A stretch of 64,000 bases of DNA from Bradyrhizobium quebecense (GTDB taxonomy: Bacteria > Pseudomonadota > Alphaproteobacteria > Rhizobiales > Xanthobacteraceae), in the NCBI RefSeq assembly GCF_013373795.3, contig NZ_CP088022.1, positions 8,676,743-8,740,742 of the forward strand. Reading direction: 5' to 3'. The notes below the pieces were generated by a model. That model saw nothing but the letters and a program-made list of their open reading frames with translations, was not told the DNA's origin and did no database searches. This document shows, piece by piece, positions 56,201 through 64,000 of the stretch. How positions within the stretch are numbered: position 1 is the first letter of the stretch; every line of letters starts with the position of its first letter. The position numbers and the translations under genes were made by a program.

Positions 56201-57677
56201 GCACGGCGTTGCCATTGAGCGGCAACTGAGCGAGATCGCCAATTCAGGCGGTCGCCTGCTGACGTCGGCCCCCACCCATCAACTGGGTGCATCGCCATGG
56301 CAGGCGCAGCCGACGATGCAGGGGAGTGGGTACCAAGATGCCACGGCGCTGCAGCGAGCTGTCAGTCGGCCATTGGTCCTCCCGGAAGGTTATAATCAGG
56401 ATCTGCGTTTGATGGTGGAAGACGGCCCACCGTGGCCCGGGGTTCCCCCGGAGCAGGCGCAGGACATAGTCCAAGCTGGACAGCAGGAACCTGCCTGGTC
56501 CGCCTCAACCTGGTCGCCGCAGATGCCGCTCAACTTTGATTGGAGTATGTGGCCGGTCCTGGAAGCATCGCCAGCGCACTCTGCCAGGGTTCACTCAGAC
56601 ACCTATGGCGGTCTTGAAGCAGCGGTTAATCCGAATTCGCCCGCATCATTTGAGTTGCGTGACAACGCTTGGAGCCCGCCGCCCGACTTTGCGCCGCCGT
56701 TTGCCAGGCCGGTACCGGGTCATCACCATGGCGCTCGACAGCTCGGCTCGCCGCAGCGGCTTTCTCCGATGCCAGCCTCCTCGGACGATGAAGCTTTGGC
56801 GTGGTTGAGCGAGGAGTTGTCGCGGCGGAAGATGCAAGCACCGGCGTCACCATCAACTGCCAGGGTTCAGCATCTCGCACTGGTGAATCCGAATCCGTCC
56901 GAGTTGCGCGACGATGCTCACTTTGAGCCAGCGCAGGCTGCCAGGGCTCGCTCAAGCACCTACGGCGGTCCTCCATTGGTTGATCTGACTGCGGCCACGC
57001 CGTCTGAATCACGCGACGATGTTAATTCTGTGCCGGCGTTTCCGAGCACCTCCTACGATGCTCAGATCGGGGCTTTAGGTCCGACAGCCTCGCCTCACGG
57101 CCGCGGGCTGGTGCTCGAGGACACGGAATGGCTGGGCGACGAGCATGTCCTGAGAGATTACCAGCTCCTGGCGCAAGAGTTGGGGGGGGACAATCCGAAT
57201 CTCGCCGCCCGGACGCGGTTCGTGGATCCTCTCATAACCCTTGTTAGCCTGCGCTTGGGCACCGAGAGCGAAATGCTACGCGCATTCCAGCGCATCGTCC
57301 ATGATCAGAATGGTGACGACACAGCCGACTTCCTGTTCCTGCCAGTGAACAATGCCCGTGCTACGAATCTCCCCGGCACCCATTGGTCGTTGCTGTTTGT
57401 TGATCGCCGCGACCGCGAAAGGCCGGTTGCCTATCGCTACGACTCCATGGGGGAATACAACAACACGCCCGCAGCAGAGCTCGCAGCAAGGCTGGGCGCC
57501 CGCCTGGAGTCACGCGGCATGACCCAGCAGCTGAACACTTATGATTGCGGCGTCTTCGTGGTGGACGGCACGCGGGCGCTGGTTAGGCAATTGGAGCAAG
57601 GACGAGCACCACACCTGCTGAACCTCAGCAGCCTCGTTGCCAATCGGCAGGCGCTGCAGAACCGACTCAGGGGCTGA
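53235..57677 (+). CDS. nopD: NopD-type type III effector, SUMO protease with internal repeats
   Basis: A 1480-residue effector of the NopD/XopD/Bel2-5 class. A Ser/Thr/Gln-rich N-terminus precedes three long repeats (starting at residues 108, 416 and 678), each made of two related halves with RWLFENKKQAIAARLNDESL-like cores. LxLxL EAR-like motifs (LILGL, 116-120; also LVLGL) could recruit plant co-repressors. A basic nuclear signal, PAKRPR, is at 979-984. The C-terminal C48/ULP domain (about 1290-1480) has H1383 (GTHWSLLFVD), D1403 (RYDSMG) and C1438 (NTYDCGVFV), a complete triad for SUMO removal in the host nucleus. Intact, with a tts box at 53005. An IS66 end starts right behind its stop. 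Confidence 0.92.
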   Translation: MDFTSTSRLQQQSNSAAQQETAPVSPSTDAAAFERQLSEITRPGDRVLMQTPPHQVAASPSEAQPIMQASGRECPPASQGEGGGPMPGASALQSGQSTEVYIGISRRPLYSQDADLILGLEEALIKGGAAERTAKNNVSNLLTLDRWLFENKKQAIAARLNDESLTNDVQEFIRKGGTKKVRTALDHLRTSQSTGGIVPIAGLTELNPYPKDAALIKECKNETPTHIVQNYATALRSFSDYLRENNKKGIAARLSDKSLDKDVDGYKKTPGRDPKIGAALTYLRGSRAGARAMELVRVISPVPDSEDAVLMEPTRVRDAAAPRSAWERSGSWPEVLPVEGHDQDLPLGMMDETRPSSPPGPTAQVGASPSEAQPIMQASGHEYPPALRGGDGGPMPGTSALQPGKSPGVLVGRSKRPLYLEDKPLILGLSKALTGVAERTAQDNVGHLLRLGRWLFENKKQAIAARLNDESLTNDVRESIGKGDPKRVRKALDHLRTSLSTGGIVPIGGRAKLNPHPGDEALIKEYKNEATTGTGITYTVALGSFSDYLRENNKPGIAGRLPSTSLDGDVEDYKKDAGGYRIISAALAHLRKSSAGAKAMELERHISHPDPEDAALMEPRRVGDAAAEHSASQEAGSWPEELPAEAHDQDLLWGLMDEPGPSSSALQLARSTGVRRKQPLYSEDARLISELEKALIKGGATEITAKANVWPLRSFGRWLVANKRKSIAARLDDKSLTDDAEFFGKGNPTRLLTAIGHLRTSQSTGGIVPIAGRAKLNPYPQDVALIKEYKNKAATGTVRTYAVVLNSFSDYLRENNKKGIAARLSGKALDGDVEDYKDAGGNRKIGAALAHLRKSPAGKAMELDRHISPIPDPEDAALMESRRVGDAAARHSASQQAFSRREELPAEGYDQDLVLGLMDAPGPSSSLEPAACHDQAPDPGESDRQQFPDEPIGALAKSNLLPSEEVVINDEHDTAELRPAKRPRTLDNLHGVAIERQLSEIANSGGRLLTSAPTHQLGASPWQAQPTMQGSGYQDATALQRAVSRPLVLPEGYNQDLRLMVEDGPPWPGVPPEQAQDIVQAGQQEPAWSASTWSPQMPLNFDWSMWPVLEASPAHSARVHSDTYGGLEAAVNPNSPASFELRDNAWSPPPDFAPPFARPVPGHHHGARQLGSPQRLSPMPASSDDEALAWLSEELSRRKMQAPASPSTARVQHLALVNPNPSELRDDAHFEPAQAARARSSTYGGPPLVDLTAATPSESRDDVNSVPAFPSTSYDAQIGALGPTASPHGRGLVLEDTEWLGDEHVLRDYQLLAQELGGDNPNLAARTRFVDPLITLVSLRLGTESEMLRAFQRIVHDQNGDDTADFLFLPVNNARATNLPGTHWSLLFVDRRDRERPVAYRYDSMGEYNNTPAAELAARLGARLESRGMTQQLNTYDCGVFVVDGTRALVRQLEQGRAPHLLNLSSLVANRQALQNRLRG
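53556..56010 (+). repeat. Three-fold intragenic repeat of the NopD-type gene
   Basis: Units start at 53556, 54481 and 55267, each opening with CCTCTTTAT and PLY..DA.LI. Each holds two half-units (A: ..LDRWLFENKKQAIAARLNDE; B: ..FSDYLRENNKKGIAARLSDK) and ends in HDQDL.LG.MDE.  DNA identity is high in places, for example GGACCTCGCAGTCGACGGGC in units 1 and 3, which favours unequal crossing over. Confidence 0.88.
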
Positions 57678-59935
<2,258 letters not shown>

Positions 59936-60610
59936 ATGACCGGTATCGCTACCTCCGTCGATGCCGCCCGTGTCGAGCTGCTTCTCAATGAGCTCCGCCT
60001 GCCGGGCGTCAAGGCGATCTGGCCGAAGCTCGCCGCACAGTCGGACAAGGAAGGGTGGCCTGCCGCCCGCTTCCTCGCCGCCCTTGCCGAGCACGAGGCG
60101 GCCGATCGCACCCGCCGTCGGATCGAGCGACACATGGTGGAAGCGCGTTTGCCCGCCGGCAAGACGCTCGCCACCTTCGACTTCGAAAGCGTGCCGATGC
60201 TATCAAAGGCACAGGCGATGGCGCTCGCCGCTGGCGACGCCTGGTTGAAGGCCGGCGCCAATTTGCTCTTGTTCGGTCCACCTGGCGGCGGCAAGACCCA
60301 TCTCGGCACGGCGATCGGCCTGGCTCTCGTCGAGAACGGTTGGCGCGTTCTCTTCGCGCGCACCACCGATCTGGTGCAACGGCTGCAGGTCGCGCGGCGC
60401 GAGCTGGCGCTGGAGTCCGCGATCGCCAAACTCGATCGCTATGACCTCCTGATCCTCGACGACATCACATATGTGAGCAAGGATCAGCCGGAAACCAGTG
60501 TGCTGTTCGAGTTGATCGCCGCCCGCTACGAACGACGCTCGCTGCTGATCACGGCCAATCAGCCATTTGGCGAATGGGGGCGTATCTTCCCGGAGCCGAT
60601 GACTTCATGA
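59936..60610 (+). pseudogene. istB: IS21 helper ATPase IstB, front part, interrupted
   Basis: A DnaA/DnaC-like AAA+ ATPase that guides IstA. It has Walker A FGPPGGGKTHLGTA (about 120), Walker B LLILDDI (about 180) and the sensor region LLITANQPFGEWG. At codon 222 (ATG, 60599) the gene is broken by an inserted element, and reading ends at a stop in the insert (60608-60610). The missing end is at 63237-63434 in matching frame. Removing the insert would give an open reading frame of about 286 residues. Confidence 0.88.
60599..60603. other. Left junction (att-like ATGAC) of the recombinase element
   Basis: The five bases ATGAC occur here and again at 63237-63241, where the istB sequence resumes. 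Joining the flanks at this word restores istB exactly, as expected for site-specific integration with a short shared core. Confidence 0.7.
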
Positions 60611-62707
60611 TGCCTCCTTCTTCGAACGCTTGGTGCGTCGTACCCGATTGCGAAGCTGACGGATTTGGTCGTCTGAGAGCTCGATCTGCCATGGCTGGCC
60701 TTTGGCTAACTGACGACCTGCCAGCAATTCCCGCGCGAGATAATCGAACACCGTCTGCGGGGTCACTCCAAGCTCAGCCGCTGCGCCCTGAATTGAGAAG
60801 CTTCCATCGGGCCAGCGCATCGGATTCTTGTCCACGCCGTTGATTTTGACGGTGGGAATGCCCCAGCGGGTACGCAACAGCCAGACATTCTCGCCTTTGA
60901 AGGCGCAGCCTCGAGCCGCGACGAAGCCTTCCTGATTGAGTATTGCCGCGATCTCGGCATCCATTTTGTGTTCAGCATTCAACTCGACGATCCGTTGCCG
61001 CAACCGATCAATGTCGATGTAATCACGGTATGTCTGAACGCGCCGTTGCACGTGATGCTCGCTGGTTGCACCGGTCTGCCAGACGATCTTGAGCCACACC
61101 TGACCTCGGGTCCGCTTCTGATCAAGAACGACTTCGCGGATCACAAATCGCAGAATGCGCTTGCGATCGGCTGCCGACGTGGTGGCCGCGTTCCAAATCC
61201 GCGGCAGGTTCTCGCCGAGCGCTTGTAGCCCTGCGCATTCCGCCGGGCCAATCAGAAGCGGCTCTTGCCCGCGCCAACGCGCATGCTCCTGCTCGACCGC
61301 CTCTGCGACACGCAGCCTCTCTTCCCAAGCCCGCTCAAGTGAGCGCGCCACAAGACGGTTCTCGGGCTCTACGGCGTCATACTGGCGCCGAGCGCGCTCG
61401 GCCTCGTAGCGGGCGCGCTCCACGCGAAGCGCCCACTGGCGCTCGAGCTGACGGCTCTCCTGCTCCAGTTGGCCCGCGGCTGCGAGTGCGATCTCAATCT
61501 GATCCGGCACCAGGGCGTCGAGGACTATCCGCTCGACCAGCGCGTCAACCGCCAAGGCCCGGACTTCCTGGCACATTGCACTGCCTTGCTGGTCCCGATC
61601 CGAGCGGCAGCAATAGACCGGATAGTCGGCATTCGGGCCCGTGTAGCGCATGCTCATGCGCCGTCCACAACGACCGCAGACCGCAATTCCTTGTAACAGG
61701 GCTGCCCCCTTGCGCGGTACGCCAGAGTGACCTGCCTCATAGCGGCAGACGTTATCTGCCAATCGCCCCTGGTTGGCCATGAACTCCTCCCAGCTGATAT
61801 AGCCTGGGTGAGCGGCGTGGAGGCAAACCGCCCAATCCGCGATCGCTACCTTGACCGTTCCCGTCAGCGATCCCCGCCGGCATCGGCTCGGGTCCTTTTG
61901 CCGGCGGCCATAAACATACGCCCCAGCATAGGCCGGATTCTGAAGGATATTAAGGACGCGTGTGCTATCTGGCGCACGCCAGACGATCTCGTGTGGAGAA
62001 GGTCCAAGCAGCGGCCGAACCGGCAAGGACAATCCATTCCTGTCCAAGTAGCGCATCACACGGCGCGCACTTTGCAGTTCCCGGAATTTAGCAAACACGA
62101 GATGAAGACGGGCGCGCACCTCCTCATCCGGATTGAGAACAATTGTGCCCGCTCGATCGTAGGCGAGCCCGGCCGGCAGCGGCAGCCGCAGTTCGCCCCG
62201 CGCCGCCTTCTGCCGTTCCCCTTGGTGAAGGCGCATCCGAAGCTGATGCAGCTCCGCCTCGCTCATGATGCCGGACAGGCCCAACAGCAGGCGGTCGTGA
62301 TAGGCGCGCGGATCGTAAAGCCGCTCGCCATCCGCAATCAGCACGCCAAATACCGAGCACAGTTCGAGAAGCTGATGCCAGTCCCGGTTATTGCGGGCCA
62401 AGCGCGAAGCGTCGAGACTCACCACGAGACCGGCGTTGCCAAGGCCGATCTCGGCAATGAGCTTCTGGAAACCATGACGGTCCACGCCGCCAGCACCGGA
62501 TTTGCCCAGATCCTCGTCAATCACCTGGACGCGCTCGGGCGGCCAGCCCAGACCGATGGCGCGATCGACAAGGCGGTACTGCAGCTCGGTGCTCTCCTGA
62601 TGCTGGCGCACCTGGTTCACGGATGACTGCCGCACGTAGACATAGGCCAACTTGGCTCGGTGAGCCGTCGTGAGCCGCTCGTCAGCGACGGTCGAGCTGA
62701 TCAGCAC
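60605..62707 (-). CDS. Large serine recombinase
   Basis: A 700-residue site-specific recombinase. The resolvase domain (20-160) has the nucleophile in YVYVRQSS (S28, with S29 next), SLDASRLARNNRDW (SRxxR) and EDLGKSG. The Recombinase domain (about 170-290) follows, then a zinc ribbon (CGRCGRRMSM...YCC...C, about 345-385) and a long coiled coil (about 395-480). The last about 70 residues form an added HTH-like domain (IQGAAAELGVTPQTVFDYLA). It is the main gene of the element inserted in istB and probably drove that insertion. Intact. Its start overlaps the small gene upstream. Confidence 0.93.
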   Translation of the reverse strand: MLISSTVADERLTTAHRAKLAYVYVRQSSVNQVRQHQESTELQYRLVDRAIGLGWPPERVQVIDEDLGKSGAGGVDRHGFQKLIAEIGLGNAGLVVSLDASRLARNNRDWHQLLELCSVFGVLIADGERLYDPRAYHDRLLLGLSGIMSEAELHQLRMRLHQGERQKAARGELRLPLPAGLAYDRAGTIVLNPDEEVRARLHLVFAKFRELQSARRVMRYLDRNGLSLPVRPLLGPSPHEIVWRAPDSTRVLNILQNPAYAGAYVYGRRQKDPSRCRRGSLTGTVKVAIADWAVCLHAAHPGYISWEEFMANQGRLADNVCRYEAGHSGVPRKGAALLQGIAVCGRCGRRMSMRYTGPNADYPVYCCRSDRDQQGSAMCQEVRALAVDALVERIVLDALVPDQIEIALAAAGQLEQESRQLERQWALRVERARYEAERARRQYDAVEPENRLVARSLERAWEERLRVAEAVEQEHARWRGQEPLLIGPAECAGLQALGENLPRIWNAATTSAADRKRILRFVIREVVLDQKRTRGQVWLKIVWQTGATSEHHVQRRVQTYRDYIDIDRLRQRIVELNAEHKMDAEIAAILNQEGFVAARGCAFKGENVWLLRTRWGIPTVKINGVDKNPMRWPDGSFSIQGAAAELGVTPQTVFDYLARELLAGRQLAKGQPWQIELSDDQIRQLRNRVRRTKRSKKEAS

Positions 62708-62909
62708 GACCCAGTCCCCTTCCGGGCGTGCCGGGGATCGCTTGCATTCGCCGCATCAGCGCGGCGATCGTTTGAGCAATCTGGGTTTGCGTCGCGGTCG
62801 ACAGATTCGGCCAGAGGCGCGGAATATCGGCCATCGGACGGCCGGATGGATTTGCCAACGTTGGCAGGGGTCGATACGCAACGCGACCTGGGAGCGGTCG
62901 GTGGGTCAT
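62682..62909 (-). CDS. Small protein of the recombinase element
   Basis: A 75-residue frame: MADIPRLWPNLSTATQTQIA then QTIAALMRRMQAIPGTPGRG. It ends 26 bases inside the recombinase gene, suggesting coupled translation. The pattern looks like a conserved helper of this element type; the function is unknown. The true start may be the internal ATG at M26. Confidence 0.6.
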   Translation of the reverse strand: MTHRPLPGRVAYRPLPTLANPSGRPMADIPRLWPNLSTATQTQIAQTIAALMRRMQAIPGTPGRGLGRADQLDRR

Positions 62910-63189
62910 CGCGAATCACCTTCTCGTCGAGAAGGCTCAGACTCGCGCTCAAATGTTGCATCAATGGGATCAGCGTCCGTACACTGATGCGCGGCAGGTC
63001 GGCCGCGTTCGGGCGGAAAGCGATCGACGTCTCGGTAAGATCCGTCGACGCGATCCGAACCCCCCGCCGCCGTCCGTCCGGCAGCGCGACAACAACGTAG
63101 GCGGGACCGCGTCCCGACCGCTCCTTCAGCACCTCAAGCCGGTGCCCAAATAGGAAATGATGCGGGTCAGTGATCGTGACGTGAGACAC
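62701..63189 (-). CDS. DUF5372-like small protein of the recombinase element
   Basis: From a GTG at 63189 it reads SHVTITDPHHFLFGHRLEVL then KERSGRGPAYVVVALPDGRR, like the DUF5372 beta-barrel proteins often found before such recombinases. The frame starts at TTG 63237, inside the att word, but GTG 63189 is more natural. Its last about 60 codons lie over the next gene in another frame and look like shadow sequence, so a late frameshift is possible. Confidence 0.6.
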   Translation of the reverse strand: MSHVTITDPHHFLFGHRLEVLKERSGRGPAYVVVALPDGRRRGVRIASTDLTETSIAFRPNAADLPRISVRTLIPLMQHLSASLSLLDEKVIRDDPPTAPRSRCVSTPANVGKSIRPSDGRYSAPLAESVDRDANPDCSNDRRADAANASDPRHARKGTGSC

Positions 63190-63236
63190 GACCCGTTCAA
63201 GAATAGGGGTACTCTGCCGTGTTCGGCGACCAGGCA

Positions 63237-63241
63237 ATGAC
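63237..63241. other. Right junction (att-like ATGAC) of the recombinase element
   Basis: Second copy of the ATGAC word. The element between the two copies is about 2.64 kb and holds three genes, all on the minus strand. Confidence 0.7.
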
Positions 63242-63434
63242 GTTGGCTGCCATCGATCGTTTGGTCCACCACGCCACGATCCTCGAGATGAACGTCGAAA
63301 GTTACCGTCGAAAAGTTGCCCTCGATCGCAGACGCGGTCCAGGCCGGCCGCCTGTTCACACTACCCCCAACGAACTCGACGGCGGCCAGCGTCAATTATC
63401 TCCTGACTCGGCCGCCTCGTCTCATCTTGATTGA
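63237..63434 (+). pseudogene. istB: IstB, end part after the insertion
   Basis: MTLAAIDRLVHHATILEMNV then ESYRRKVALDRR is the usual C-terminal part of IstB, followed by an extension to TGA at 63432. It continues codon 222 of the front part without loss or gain. Confidence 0.85.
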
Positions 63435-64000
63435 CGCGCCGCTCCCATCCTGATTGTCGCGTTATAAACGATAGGCGCTCGGTATCCGAATACGCCCACG
63501 TGGAGGCGAGGCGCGTCAGACCGCCAAACTCCTGTGATACAAAACCGCCCCGGGTTTGCCGGAGGCCATTTAGTTTAAGTTCTGCCGCCATGGCGGATTG
63601 TTCCAGCATGGCGTAGTAGCGTTTCTCGGCTTCGGCCGGCGGTATGTTGCCGATGGGCTCGAGGAGCCGTCGGTTGTTGAACCAATCCACCCATTCCAGG
63701 TCGCATGTCGCAATCTCGACGGCCTCGAAGCTGCGCCATGGGCCGCGCGGGATCACCTCGGCCTTGTAGAGACCGTTGATGGTTTCGGTGAGAGCATTGT
63801 CATAGGAATCTCCGAGGCTGCCGACAGAAGGCCCCACACCAGCTTCAGCCAAGCGCTCGATGTACTTAATGGATACGTATTGGCTGCCTCTGTCGCTGTG
63901 GTGCACGAGCCCGCCACGATGGACCGGCCGTCGATCTTGCAGTGCCTGCTCCAGCGCATCGAGCACGAAGCTGCATGCGCCGCGCGCGAGGCTCGCCAGC
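63361..64000 (-). pseudogene. IS3-family orfB, C-terminal part, runs off the window
   Basis: The frame is open at the window end (LASLARGACSFVLDALEQAL) and shows HHSDRGSQYVSIKYIERLAE (second Asp), GDSYDNALTETINGLYKAEV (Glu) and EWVDWFNNRRLLEPIGNIPP. These are typical of the IS3 group. The natural stop after SAMAA is changed to a GAA codon, so the frame runs about 75 codons past the IS end (near 63535) to 63361. The front half is outside the window. Confidence 0.82.

Noticed and set aside
61727-62626. 299-codon plus frame opposite the recombinase
   Set aside because: Antisense shadow of the serine recombinase.

Overview
The window looks like part of a symbiosis island (integrated accessory region) of a slow-growing rhizobium, most likely Bradyrhizobium. 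The reasons are high G+C, a very dense pile of broken insertion sequences of rhizobial type (IS66, IS3, IS21, IS110, IS5, IS256, IS630, IS481), type III effector genes preceded by tts-box-like promoter motifs, and Bradyrhizobium-type accessory genes. No rRNA, tRNA or CRISPR array was seen. Species identity is inferred, not shown.

Layout. 0-7 kb: an IS66 copy cut by the window edge, then broken IS256, IS3 and IS110. 7-18.7 kb: a decayed mobile-island backbone. It has a ParA-type ATPase overlapping an unknown 320-residue protein, fragments of a DUF262 protein, an outer-membrane protein, an AbiEii-type toxin, a WGR protein, ArdC, a SNF2 helicase, DUF2628, a Phd antitoxin and perhaps DnaB, and one intact sarcosine-oxidase-like flavoenzyme. 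18.8-21.7 kb: an intact LRR-NEL ubiquitin-ligase effector (NopM type) with its own tts box, head to head with a broken SUMO-protease (NopD type) effector. 21.7-29.7 kb: nested IS fragments, including an in-frame hybrid transposase. 29.7-38.2 kb: broken oleate hydratase, an unknown gene, an intact diguanylate cyclase, a broken LivK-type binding protein, a DUF1508 tandem pair and a glnD tail. 38.3-41.6 kb: a two-gene operon for a c-di-GMP-controlled glucan synthase and its membrane-fusion partner. 42.1-43.1 kb: a second, deleted copy of the NopM gene and its promoter. 43.3-47.5 kb: an unknown beta-rich protein, a GNAT protein that may be an effector, and small membrane proteins. 47.6-49 kb: a second copy of a broken IS3. 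49.2-52.1 kb: an intact hipBA toxin-antitoxin pair whose stop codon lies in an IS3 end. 53-57.7 kb: a 1480-residue NopD-type effector with internal repeats, tts box, NLS and protease domain. 57.7-64 kb: an IS66 tail and an IS21 whose istB is split by a serine-recombinase element, then an IS3 running off the end.

How the genes fit together. The live functions appear to be three. One is type III secreted effectors acting on host ubiquitin and SUMO systems under TtsI control. One is a c-di-GMP module (diguanylate cyclase plus a PilZ-bearing glycan synthase). The last is island maintenance (ParA pair, hipBA). Most of the rest is mobile-element debris that has duplicated, fused and cut these genes. 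Nearly all functional assignments rest on motif recognition by eye, without database searches.
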